In this document: piece after piece, positions 35,355 through 44,507 of the stretch | How positions within the stretch are numbered: the stretch's first letter is position 1 | Layout of the letters: each line of letters starts with the position of its first letter | Assembly (NCBI GenBank): GCA_944548615.1 | Contig: OX155962.1 | Span: forward strand, 2,259,298 to 2,323,297 | Direction of reading: 5' to 3' | Source: Micropterix aruncella | Lineage: Eukaryota > Arthropoda > Insecta > Lepidoptera > Micropterigidae | Length of the DNA: 64,000 nt | Notes under the pieces: model-generated | What the model saw: only the letters and a program-made list of their open reading frames with translations | What the model was told of the DNA's origin: nothing | Databases searched by the model: none | Position numbers and translations under genes: made by a program

Positions 35355-36095
35355 GTAGGGTAGATTGCTCAATGCCGTACTACATTTTAGAAGCTAGGAT
35401 CTTTCCACAAAATGCAACGTATATATGGCACTTATATCGAGTTCCAAATATTGATTAATCTTCTGTAATATAGGTTATTGTTCTCATATTCATGGAATGC
35501 TATTATTTAATGCTTATTCTCAATATAATGGTAAATAATGCATTGAATGCATTAAATAATAGCAATTTGATGAATTCTCATGAATATCAGAATAATATCA
35601 TTAAAAACGTCATGTTCAGTAGCCCAATAGATGGCGCTCTAAACACGTTGCGGTATCCTACCTCAAAATAAAATTAAAATATAATAAGAGACATTTTTTA
35701 AAATCCTAACTCTAATTAATTTAAGATTATTGACATAAAGATGTCATTTTTAATTTGGTATACAGGTTTCAATCAATATGTAATAATTATACGCGTTAAT
35801 GTTCAAATTCGCTAATAGACAGCATTATAATCTCTCCGTATTATTTCTCTTATGTAAGCATCCTTTGTAAAAATGCGATAGATAGCACTAATAATTCAAT
35901 GTAATTATTGTCAGCGCTGGTTAAATAATCGCTTTTATAACCAATTAGTCCTTTATAAAAAAATATTCATTTTCAATGTTATTATAGATAGCCAAATAAA
36001 TTTGCTATTAGTTTCGCCGGACAATTCTATCAGCGCTACCTGAATGTCACCGGCGCAGAAGGGTTGCCAAAACATACTATGGCATTGAACAGGTA
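35355..36095 (+). mobile_element. TIR family T, most complete copy
   Basis: The left end is AGGGTAGATTGCTCAATGCC and the right end, read on the minus strand, is ACCTGTTCAATGCCATAGTA. The shared CTCAATGCCGTACTA-type terminus also opens the copies at 26704, 47370 (minus) and 59437. Length is about 740 bp and it is AT-rich with no transposase. The right end abuts a GCF leader (GGTAGCTTATAGTCCGCGTA), which blurs the boundary and hides any target duplication. Confidence 0.75.
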
Positions 36096-36465
36096 GCTTA
36101 TAGTCCGCGTACAGTTTGGCCACTAAGACCCACGTTGTTATTTAGGGTCTGCTCAACTCACGGTTTAGCTCCTATCCTCCTCCTCAAAGAGGGTCTACCG
36201 CGGTGAGGACTCTGTTTCTCCTGCCTCTCATTAGATGCATGGTGGCTCAGTTTCCTCTGGGGTATGACCTTCGGACGCTACTGAGTGGTTTGCGCACCGT
36301 GCGGCGTCAGCCAATTTGCACTCCGACGATTAACTGGAGGAGTCTGAGAACGATATACTGTTTCCTAAGTCTCAGCTGTATACTCAGCTGCTCTTGAAAC
36401 GACCAATTGGCCACCCGATCCCAAGTGAAGAGACGGGCAAAGGACGCCACGGTCCGCGATAAATT
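36096..36465 (+). repeat. GCF copy, 3'-truncated and joined to a Penelope-like end
   Basis: It has CAGTTTGGCCACTAAGACCC, TGCGCACCGTGCGGCGTCAG and GGTCCGCGATAAATTCAG. It then switches directly to the Penelope-like TCTACCCTGGACACGGCGGC. The join falls in CGATAAATTC. Confidence 0.75.
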
Positions 36466-36575
36466 CAGTCTACCCTGGACACGGCGGCTGCAACGTCGCC
36501 GAAACGCCAGATACTACAAACTTCACGAGTAGATTCGTTTATCCTATTTGTAATGTCAAACAACCGTGATAGTCT
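36466..36575 (+). repeat. Penelope-like 3' terminal repeat
   Basis: CTACCCTGGACACGGCGGCT, CCGAAACGCCAGATACTACA and TTTGTAATGTCAAACAACCG follow the family order, with more divergence than at 45420. Confidence 0.75.
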
Positions 36576-36659
36576 TCGATTTCATTTATTGTGTTGCTAT
36601 TTATGCTATTTAATGATAGGAAGTAGTCAATTCAGAGCTTATATAATGTGAGCGCCCCT

Positions 36660-36870
36660 TGTTAGCCAATGGGGAATTCTTTAGTAGTGGTCTGTGTGGT
36701 CACGGCGACGGGCGAGACGGCGAGCGACCGCGACCGTCAACGTGCCTAGGACTAGGACCGGAGGTCATTGTCATAGTGAACCCTCGGCCTTCCCTGGACG
36801 GCCGGCCGGCGCGGGCGGGAATGCGTTGCTAGCTGGGCGGGTGGAGCGACACACGGTTAAACAAAAACGA
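36660..36870. other. GC-rich unclassified segment
   Basis: A CG-dense stretch (GACGGCGAGCGACCGCGACC, GGACGGCCGGCCGGCGCGGG) has no repeat partner in the window. A 79-codon arginine-rich frame runs through it but looks like a composition artefact. It may be a relocated promoter-like island. Confidence 0.3.
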
Positions 36871-36979
36871 AGGATGTTCTGGCATACAACACAACAACGA
36901 TCTGTTGATAAAAAATCGGTTGGGTCACCCTAAGACTTTTCCAGAAAGTAGACAACCCCCCCCCCCCCCCTCCACGCTA

Positions 36980-37046
36980 ACCCAACCTACCAAGAGCCAA
37001 AACCCGCCGACCCACCACTGTTACAATCTGCGAAGTAAAAGCAGCA
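36980..37046 (+). pseudogene. Penelope-like C-terminal tail scrap
   Basis: Preceded by a (C)15 run, it encodes PPTHHCYNLRSKSSSLPL. This corresponds to the PAPHHRYNLRSGGSGLRP tail of the copy ending at 45424. It is truncated by GCF at both its missing terminal repeat and its 5' side. Confidence 0.55.
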
Positions 37047-37567
37047 GTTTGCCGCTCAACCTTCTGGCGCTCCTGGACGGTATGTGCACCGTGCGGCGTA
37101 AGCCAATCGACTGTGCACTAACAATCGGGGGAGTCTGGAAGCTGTACTGTTTCCTATAGAGCGGGGGTGGTTGCGGACCTCACGGCGACTGCTCTTGAAA
37201 TGACCATCGGCCATCCGATCCTGGGTGAACAGCCGGGCAAAGGACGCAGTGATCCGCGATAGATTCGGTAAACACCGTTTCACCGCTTCGTAAGGGAGAG
37301 GACCGCGCAAGCGACCTCGAACTCGTAACCAATCGAGAGACCGGAGTAATCTGGTCACAATTGGAATTAAGGGCGTGAGTGTCGGCCCGCTGGGTAACAT
37401 TCCTGGCTATCTCGCGGTTAAGGCGCTGGCCTCTTACGGGCTTGTGGCGTAGCTAGACGGTGGACTGTTTTGTCCCCAAGTCTTCTACGTTCACTTCCAG
37501 GGAGATAGAACGACTAATCGTTAAAACTTCCTGAGGTGGCGGGCTCGCCCGCTGTAGTCGACAACCC
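37047..37567 (+). repeat. GCF subtype A, well preserved 3' two thirds
   Basis: It runs from CAACCTTCTGGCGCTCCTGG to TGGCGGGCTCGCCCGCTGTA, then GTCGACAACCCATG. It is highly similar to 6890-7390. A long minus-strand frame is conserved between the two copies in sequence but differs in frame-breaking indels. Confidence 0.85.
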
Positions 37568-37672
37568 ATGTTGCAGTATACCCTAGACAACGGCGGTTGC
37601 AACATCGCCGAAACGTCGAGTGCCACAAACTTCACGCGGTAAATTCGTTTTTATACTATTAGTAATGTCTTG
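37568..37672 (+). repeat. Penelope-like 3' terminal repeat next to GCF
   Basis: TATACCCTAGACAACGGCGG, CCGAAACGTCGAGTGCCACA and CACGCGGTAAATTCG; it ends TTAGTAATGTC. Confidence 0.75.
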
Positions 37673-38148
37673 ATTTTATATACTTTAATTAATGGTGTTC
37701 TTCTACTTCACAACCGTATTAGATCGGCCTAGCTGCTACCCAAACAAACGTAATAAAACCCAAGGTTACCAGTAAGCGAATGCATGTAGATTTAAAACTT
37801 TTCCGTTTGGCCAGAGTCGAACTTGCTTAATCGTCTGTACTGGCCGCAGTGGGCGGCGACCTCTATCAAAAGTTGGTAGTCACGCGACGGGAAAGCCTCG
37901 TTTTCTACGCTTCCCGCTCCGTATCGCTACATCTGGACGCTTTTTATCGTGGTACAGCATTGAAAGAGCTCAGACTAACTTTTATTCCGATAGGACAGAC
38001 AATAATATCAGCTGTTACCGTCTGGTGGTATCTATAATAGCCAGTAATGGGGTAGTGTAATGAATTACCACTACTGAAGACGGATACGGTCAAAATATTA
38101 ACTGAGGTCACTTTCAGGGTAGCCTTTTAATACATAGACGTCAATAGT

Positions 38149-38313
38149 AGATTGTATCACAGGGGAGCAAAATAATATTTTTACGGCGAGGGCGCTTTTT
38201 TGAATCCAGGGCGATGTGAGGGATTCTTTAGTAGAATCCCTCGCTACGCGAGGGATTCAAAAAATCGCCCGAGCCAAAAATATTTTGCGCCCGAGTGATA
38301 CACTCTACTTTTC
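38149..38313. repeat. foldback/MITE, about 165 bp, almost wholly self-complementary
   Basis: GTAGATTGTATCACAGGGGA on the left mirrors the right end, read on the minus strand as GTAGAGTGTATCACTCGGGC. The centre holds GAATCCCTCGCTACGCGAGGGATTC, a near-perfect hairpin. Arms differ by scattered substitutions, so this is an older foldback. No coding potential. Confidence 0.75.
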
Positions 38314-38383
38314 ATCACCCTCTATGAGAAAATAAAAGGCGCCTCATATTTTATTGTAATATTATTTGTTTTTTTTTATTCAG

Positions 38384-38461
38384 CCGGCGGCGCGACTAGG
38401 GGCCGTCGTACCAGCTATTCAAACAATATTTGCGTTCGATTTCTTCGGCGCTGAAGACTAA
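38384..38461 (+). CDS. candidate terminal coding exon
   Basis: A strong 3' splice site (ATTATTTGTTTTTTTTTATTCAG) is followed by 26 codons reading PAARLGAVVPAIQTIFAFDF then FGAED and TAA. The exon is GC-richer than its flanks and the reading frame is hydrophobic then acidic. An acceptor, a frame and a stop in the right order suggest a last exon. It may equally be carried by a repeat, since the adjacent sequence is a foldback and AGTGCGCCGCA-type inverted repeats follow at 38480-38560. No partner exon was identified, and the phase of the incoming intron is unknown. Confidence 0.3.
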   Translation, partial: PAARLGAVVPAIQTIFAFDFFGAED

Positions 38462-38479
38462 GATGTTTAAAATTCAAAA

Positions 38480-38556
38480 AGTGCGCCGCAAAGATAAATT
38501 ACGGCGTACTTATTCAAAAAGTGAGCCGCAATGATAATTGCGGCGCACTTATAAAG
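38480..38556. repeat. imperfect inverted repeat rich in GCGCCGCA
   Basis: AAAGTGCGCCGCAAAGATAA, AAAAGTGAGCCGCAATGATA and TTGCGGCGCACTT form direct and inverted repeats within 80 bp. A hairpin between the second and third is possible. Confidence 0.6.
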
Positions 38557-38662
38557 TTTCTTATAGAAAACACCACTTTTGGCCGCACTTAAAGGCGAAC
38601 CAAGTCGTCCTTTTCGAATAAATGGGATGAAATTAAAATAACTATGTACACCAGTGGCCCAA

Positions 38663-39095
38663 CCCTTTAAGGACCATGGGACATGGGACATATAAATTAT
38701 CGAATACGAACAATATATAAATTATATTGTTTTCATGTTATTGCGACATAGAAATATTAAAATATCGTTTAGAAGTGTACCGTATTTTTTATAAAATATC
38801 TTAAATGACCAACAACCTCTGGTGATTTTAATATAAAATAAATAAAATATTTATGGCGATTATTTCCATTTGATTTTCTTTCTTTTAGTACATTTTTTAG
38901 TACGTATGATTTCTGAGTTAAATAGTAAATTTATGAAATTTGAAAAAAAGTGGTAACTTTGCATATATATAATTTATACAAAATCTATTGAAATTTTCAC
39001 AAAACTTTACATATATGTTAAATACATCGCTCTTTAACAGTTTTACGTATCAAAAGTTTCCATACTCTACCGCAAAGCTTAAGGTCCTCAAAGGG
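38663..39095. mobile_element. piggyBac-type MITE, 433 bp
   Basis: The left terminus CCCTTTAAGGACCATGGGAC pairs with the right terminus, read inward as CCCTTTGAGGACC. The right flank is TTAA (39096-39099); the left flank has decayed to CCAA. It shares its entire length with 54581-55057, including TTATCGAATACGAA, AACCTCTGGTGATTT and TCGCTCTTTAACAGTTTTA. Non-coding. Confidence 0.8.
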
Positions 39096-39109
39096 TTAAC
39101 GTATATAGC

Positions 39110-39535
39110 AACTTGGGCCACTTAGCAAGAAATTCTTACGTCACGGACTACCACAAGTTTTCTCAGCGATTAGGGTGTTTGGGTGTCGTCTCCCTAGTTA
39201 ACACAAACAATTTTTTAAGAGAATTATGCTGCTTAAATCACAACTTCTACATTTTTTCGCAAACTTTTTTTAAAACTTTGATTCTTAGAAAGCGGTTTTT
39301 TATATTTAATCAGTTTTTTTCAATAATATTCTCAATCTCCAAAACACACTTTCGACTTTTATTTTGTCCTCATTTTGATTAAATTCTAGTAAAATTAAAT
39401 AATTCAGGGGATAGAGATAACATATGTTTTTTTTTGCTCCATCAGCATCAGCGGGAGGAATGGAAAAAAGGACAAGCTAGGAGATTGGTAAGGGGGGGGG
39501 GGAGGGGTGGGGGTATTCATACGTTAGGTAAATGT
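39110..39535. other. interval ending in a G-rich run
   Basis: No gene recognised. AGGGGGGGGGGGAGGGGTGG at 39491 and ATTCATAC after it match the sequence left of the SINE at 25850-25885, so both belong to the same LINE 3' UTR. Confidence 0.5.
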
Positions 39536-39539
39536 ATCT

Positions 39540-39655
39540 TAATATATTTTTTAAACCCTAAATCAAATGTTTAGGTTGTCTCAAGGGCAAAGGCACAGAG
39601 TTCCATATTCGGGCCGACTGCACTGCAAACGACTTGGACATGAAAGTTGTTTAAC
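39540..39655 (-). pseudogene. LINE ORF2 C-terminal fragment, SINE-free counterpart of 26165
   Basis: The minus strand encodes TFMSKSFAVQSARIWNSVPL followed by PLRQPKHLI and a stop. It aligns with TFTSRSFAVQAARLWNSVPL at 26165-26300. The adjoining 3' part also aligns (ATTCATAC followed by the G run), with no SINE in between. Confidence 0.7.
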
Positions 39656-39904
39656 CTTTAATTTCAGACCTTTTTGGGAAACTACCCCAGAGCTGACTAT
39701 AACTACCCCTCGTGACGTACTTTGACAAGATAAAATATTTTTTGTACAAATATCTATTGGTAATTAAAGCCAAATATTTGTAATAAAGAAATTGTGAAAG
39801 ATATTAAGGAAACTCTCAAAAATAACAAAACTACGCGCCTTGGAAGATAATCGTGCGAAATCGCCCCACGGGGACATTACAAGTAGGTACGTCGATAATC
39901 ATAT

Positions 39905-40115
39905 TAAAAATAAGATAACAAATTCACCGCATGAAGTTTGTAGCACGATGATTCGACGTTGTTGTAACCGCCGTTGTCCAGGGCAGACTGGACAACAGCG
40001 ATGTTGCAACCTGGACAACGGCGGTTGCAACATCGCCAAAACGTCGGGTGCTACAAACTTCACGCGGTAAATTCCTTTTTTTATCCTATTTATAATGTTA
40101 AACAACCGCGACAAT
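39905..40115. repeat. Penelope-like terminal repeats, inverted pair
   Basis: The minus-strand arm is at 39905-39990 and the plus-strand arm at about 40005-40115, joined through GGCAGACTGGACAACAGCGA. Same head-to-head geometry as at 5812 and 44508, with the coding part missing. Confidence 0.75.
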
Positions 40116-40511
40116 CTTTGAGAATAATATTCTTCTCCGTTGTCATCAGAATGTAGTATGGCGAAAATGACGTCACTAAGTGAGAGCACCGAACTGCCCG
40201 ACACGACGAGAGAATGTGCCTTTCGAAAATGGGGATCCGTTACAGCAATCGCCGACAAATTAAAATTAATTACGCTGCACATTGAATTGGCTGACGAACA
40301 AAGGCGATGCGATACTATTCGGCGTATTCGGCCGATCTACGGCGGCCGAACGAAGTGTATAGGCGCCTGCGCGCGTGGCATGTGAAAACGCATCTTTGGA
40401 ATGTAATGCGGATGTGTGGGGCCCGCTTCAGAATAGGCTAGGAAGATGTGACATCATTTAATTTAATTATTCTGTTAATATACTTCAAAGCTTGTATTAT
40501 ATATGTTTCTG

Positions 40512-41195
40512 TACGAATGGTTTCGTGCAGCTTGCGTCATAAGATCTATTTTGTTCTCGGATCGGCCCAACTTATGATTCAGCTCCTATTCAGACGCCTC
40601 CTTGTGTGGAAGTCTATCCCGGGAAAGACTCTCGCGTCTCAGGCCCCAGGGCTGGTGGATCGGATTCTCTTGGTAGGGTTGCCTCCCGGTGCTACTGGAC
40701 CATTTGCACATCGTTCGGCGACGCCAATCGGTTGTGCACTTTGACTAATTGCTGAAAGAGTCTGGAGACTATGGAAATATACTCCTAAGCAGCGGGGGTG
40801 GATGTTGACCTGTCGTCAACCACTCTTGAAATGACACTTAGGCTACCTGATCCTAAATTCAGAGCCGGGAAAAAGATGCCTTTGGTCCGCGATAGATTCA
40901 AACTGAATCGCCGCTGAATTACGGCAGGTAGAGGCCGCGTAAGCGACTTCGGTCCCGTAACTAGTCGGGAGTTTGGAGATATCCTGAAGGTTAATTCCAG
41001 ACGGAGATATTCTACCAAAACCTGTAGATATGGGGCGAGGTAGCCTCACTGGGTTACCTTCCTAGTGCCTTGCCGTAAGTTCTTAGACTCTGGCAAGTTC
41101 GTGGGTTTGCTGGACGGTAGGTTTGTGTCGTCCCAAAGTCTTCTACGCTCATCCCACGACTGGGGTGACGGGTTCACCCGTTGTAGTCAGAACCG
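40512..41195 (+). repeat. GCF subtype B, nearly complete
   Basis: The leader GTTTCGTGCAGCTTGCGTCA is followed by TCGGCCCAACTTATGATTCA, GCTACTGGACCATTTGCACA, CCGCGATAGATTCAAACTGA, GAGGCCGCGTAAGCGAC and the terminal GACGGGTTCACCCGTTGTAG. It gives the best view of the subtype B 5' end. Confidence 0.8.
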
Positions 41196-41537
41196 CCCAA
41201 CTGTTTCTGTACCTAACGGTTCTGTGCAGCTTGGGCCTGGTGACCTATCTGTTATCTTAGGTCAGCTCAACTCACGGTGCAGCTTCTTTCCGGTAGCCTT
41301 CTCGAAGATGGACTAATCTGGAAAGGACTTTGTGAACTCTGACTGCGGCTCCCATCCGTGGACAGGTGGGATCGAAAGTTCTAGTCTGGGTAATACAACA
41401 GGCGGTACTGGGCGGTTTGTACATCGCGCGGCGTTATCGAATCGACTGTGCGCGCCGGGAAACAAACGGAGGACATACGTTTTCTAAGCAGCGGGGGTGG
41501 ATGTTGACATAATGTCAGCTACCTTGAAACGATACGT
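41196..41537 (+). repeat. GCF subtype B, second tandem copy, 3'-truncated
   Basis: It begins ACCGCCCAACTGTTTCTGTACC immediately after the first copy's terminal hairpin. It stops after AACGATACGTTCGCCACCCG, where an inverted 5' segment begins. Confidence 0.75.
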
Positions 41538-41722
41538 TCGCCACCCGATCCCGTCCCCCAGAGGAAAGCGATCTACCAGCTGCGAGGCCGAAGACGCTAG
41601 AGTCCTTCCCGGGGTAATCCCTCCCACTAGGAGGCTACTGAATAGGAGCTGAATCGTGAGTTGGGCCGACCCGAGAACACATTGGATCTTATGGCCCAAG
41701 CTGCACGAAACCATTACTCCCC
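41538..41722 (-). repeat. GCF subtype B 5' segment in inverted orientation
   Basis: Read on the minus strand: GTTTCGTGCAGCTTGGGCCA, TCGGCCCAACTCACGATTCA, GGAAGGACTCTAGCGTCTTC. It is collinear with 40515-40690, so this site is a head-to-head inverted junction within the cluster. Confidence 0.75.
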
Positions 41723-41739
41723 CACTGCATGTTACAAAA

Positions 41740-42092
41740 AGCACTTTCGTGACGTCATCGCCTTTCCGATATATAGTTGCTACAGACTCGATGAACGGAT
41801 CACCGCGCGGACGGATCGCCGATCAATCATCGGAACCGTTCGATCGTTCGTTCAATCGGAACAACACTCATGGCTAATACCCTCTACCGGTAAACAACAA
41901 AAGCTCCATCGCGCTTCCGTTATCCGAATGCCCCGTGATTTGATTATAATGAATGCCTTGTCGGCTAAATTATACCTATTACGTCGATTAAAAACCAGCT
42001 ATTGGGGACTACTGACAGCTGTCGTTAGCGTGATAATGATGGCTGCTAATTTTATGCCGTGGTTTGGATTGTCGATATGTTGTAGAATTTGA
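41740..42092 (+). CDS. unrecognised open frame with a C-terminal hydrophobic segment
   Basis: An open frame of 143 codons begins inside the inverted GCF segment at 41661 and continues through distinct sequence from 41740. Its end (about residues 113-140, YWGLLTAVVSVIMMAANFM) would be a membrane segment. The middle is basic (RLDERITARTDRRSIIG). The part from 41740 on has no repeat partner in the window, contains GTGACGTCATCGC (a palindromic ATF/CREB-like TGACGTCA) and a TATATA at 41771, and is GC-richer than its flanks. Promoter-proximal host DNA is as likely as coding sequence. Confidence 0.2.
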
Positions 42093-42254
42093 AAAGACAA
42101 ACCCGAAGAATTTTATAAATTTGTTTAAATTCTCGAAAGAAACGATGAATGTTGAGAGAGAAATACGATAAGAAGTACCTAAATGTAATGTCTTCTTTAT
42201 TTTATAATGTTAGAAAAGACTTGTTGGCATATATCCGTTTGATATAGTAGGCTA

Positions 42255-42495
42255 TGATTATTAACTGGGGCTGGTCAGGTCACATCATAAGACAAGATGA
42301 CGAGAGGTGGCCAAAGAGAGGCTTGTCCAGTGGAGACCAAGATCCACAAAGCGAGGCGTACGGAGACCACAATTGCGATGGCTGGACGACATCAGGAAAG
42401 CAGCAGGAACCAACTGAGGGCAACAGCTAACAGAGAGACATGGAAAAAGAAGGAAGAGGTTTACATCCAGGAGTGGACTAAACCAAGCTGAGAAA
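42255..42495 (+). pseudogene. RTE-type LINE C-terminus
   Basis: The plus strand reads WGWSGHIIRQDDERWPKR, then LEWRPRSTKRGVRRPQLRWL and DDIRKAAGTN, with ETWKKKEEVYIQEWTKPS before the stop. This W-x-G-H-x-x-R ... R-x-P-x-x-R-W-x-D-D ... W ending is characteristic of RTE-clade ORFs in insects. Frameshifts split it near 42310 and a stop follows GTN. The reverse transcriptase upstream is absent. Confidence 0.8.
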
Positions 42496-42599
42496 GAAAA
42501 AGAATATTATTAACTTCTGTAAATTTCAGCTGTTATAATATTAGTACCTACTCAGTTATTACTATGTAGTTCAAGTGCGTAGACATTAATAAAATTGTT

Positions 42600-43182
42600 A
42601 AATAACTTGTAACAATAATAAAAAAATCGGTCGTATTACCACAAAACTTTCCCGGCAAGTATCCAAGGAATTATAGAAAAATTTTAAGGGTTTTGTCCCT
42701 TCGGAAAGGAGGTTGACCAGATTGAAAGGGATAGTCGGCGACGAGCGCGGATAGTTAGAATGCAACGCATTAAAACCCGTTCGATTCAATCCTCTACGCA
42801 AATCAATGTGATTTCGGCCCAACAAGGCATCCGTGTACAAAACTTCTAGAAGTCCAATATTTCAAAATTAAGTTTGTGCGCTCCCTGGTGGACCGATTTC
42901 AACCACAACTTTTTGAACTCTTGCCATGATAGATGATGCATACCACGATAGCGCCCAAACGCTGAGCTTAATCGGATCGAGCGTTTGGGCGCTATCATGG
43001 AGGAATACACACAGGCCCACAGAGAGACTTCCATATGTAAATGGTCTTAATCGTCTCAATGGAGGGGGGGGGGGGGGGATAAAAAGATGTTTCCGTATTT
43101 ATCTCGAAATAAAATCGTATTCACAAATACTTTCCCTCCTCGTTGGTTGGTGGGCCGGAAAAGTAATATGACCCCCCCCCCC
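42600..43182 (-). repeat. dispersed repeat R, rearranged copy
   Basis: It is collinear in reverse with 12770-13210: GAACTCTTGCCATGA, GATAGCGCCCAAACGCT, GCATTCTAACTATCCGCGC and TTTCCCTCCTCGTTGGTTGG. A (G)15 run (43064-43078) and a (C)11 run (43172-43182) bracket the last 93 bp, where the other copy has only GGCTCCCC. The copy also carries a new inverted repeat at 42947-42996. Confidence 0.65.
42947..42996. repeat. 17-bp perfect inverted repeat inside repeat R
   Basis: GATAGCGCCCAAACGCT (42947-42963) and AGCGTTTGGGCGCTATC (42980-42996) around a 16-nt loop. The copy at 12900 has a single GATAGCGCTCAAACGCT, so one arm was duplicated in inverted orientation here. Confidence 0.9.
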
Positions 43183-43283
43183 TGGATTGATTGAAAATAG
43201 TCAACTAAATAATGTTACTTTTATTTAAAATCACTTTGCGTTGGCATAAAGAAAGTGTGGAGAGACAGAACATTCGCCAAATA

Positions 43284-43578
43284 GAGTTGTCAACTACAAC
43301 GGGCGAACCCGTCACCTCAGGAAGTTTTAACGATTAGTCGTTCTATCACCCGTGAGGTGAACGCAGAAGACTTGGACAAAAACAGTCCACCGTCAAGCTC
43401 CGCCACATGCCCGTAAGAGGCCAACGCCTTAACCGCGAGATAACTAGGTGGGTTACCCAGCGGGCTCACACTCACGCCCTTGCTTCCAATTGTGAACAGA
43501 TTTCTCCGGTCTCTCGATTGGTTACGAGTTCGAGGTCGCTTGCGCGGTCCTCTCCCTTACGAAGCGGTGAGACGGCGT
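43284..43578 (-). repeat. GCF subtype A 3' end on the minus strand
   Basis: From GTTGTCAACTACAACGGGCG to CTTACGAAGCGGTGAGACGG, the reverse of 7090-7390. It is one of only three minus-strand GCF segments and truncates the hAT element to its right. Confidence 0.8.
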
Positions 43579-43599
43579 CGGATTAATTTCTAGTAAATT

Positions 43600-44495
43600 T
43601 AAAGATATTTATTGTCAACTGGAAGAATTTTCATTGCATGCAAGTGGAAATACACGGCAGGCTGCACATCAGTTATATTGTTCATCAAAGTCCAGCACGT
43701 TTTTATTTTGTCTCAATATTATTTCACAGTACTCTGTCATACTGGAACCAGTTACTCAGGCTCTTCAAGCTGTTCAAGTTGATCTTCTAGAAGTCCAACT
43801 GCAAGTTCAAAACCTGCTTAGTGTAGTAAAACTTCACCAAGGTGATTCCGATAACTATTTCAGGGATATTTTTGAGAAAACAGTACAACTCACACAGAAA
43901 GTGAATATTGAACTGATAACCCCAAGACAGCGTAGAAGATAAACGCATCGAAGTAATCCGAGAACCATAAGTGTTGAAGAGTACTTCAGACTAACAGTTT
44001 ACATTCCATACTTAGATTCTCTAATTAACTGAATGGAGAGTCGATTTTGTGAAGCCAACAGTGCACAATTTAACTTAGCGTTGCTACATCCATCGAAATT
44101 GTGCAAACTGAATCGTCAACAGTTTAAGGATATAATGTCTACTATTAATCAGGTATACCACATTGATAATTTTTAAACTGAAGCCTTGAGTTGGTTTGAT
44201 TTTTGGAAAACGAGTACAAAAGTAGCCAAGATTTCATCGACTTGTTACCTTTTACAAAGTTTTATCCGAGTGTCAGGTCTGCCTTATAGTTTTGCTAACA
44301 TTACCAGCAACAACATGTACGGTGGAGTGATCGTTCAGCACATTACGTCGTGTAAAAACATGGCTCAGATCTACAATGTCAGATGAACATCTGTCTGGAT
44401 TGTGCACAAAGTGAACTGCAGCAAAAAAGACTTTATGGACAAAATTGTAGATATGTTTGGAAGCGATAACAGACGACTCAAGTTCTTGTTTAAAG
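43600..44495 (+). pseudogene. hAT transposase (ZMYM1/DUF4371-like), multiply interrupted
   Basis: The frame starting at about 43634 encodes ILEPVTQALQAVQVDLLEVQ, then YFRDIFEKTVQLTQKVNIEL and PRQRRR, then a stop. The same line continues as THRSNPRTISVEEYFRLTVY and IPYLDSLIN, stop, then ESRFCEANSAQFNLALLHP. Much further on RVKTWLRSTMSDEHLSGLC appears. These match the middle and the C-terminal dimerisation part of hAT transposases related to ZMYM1-type proteins. There are at least four stops or shifts. The element resumes after the Penelope-like insertion and ends about 45738. Confidence 0.8.
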
Positions 44496-44507
44496 AATAA
44501 ATTTTAT

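Noticed and set aside
36694..36933. Arginine-rich 79-codon frame
   Set aside because: The composition follows from GC-rich DNA; no domain, splice sites or conservation seen.
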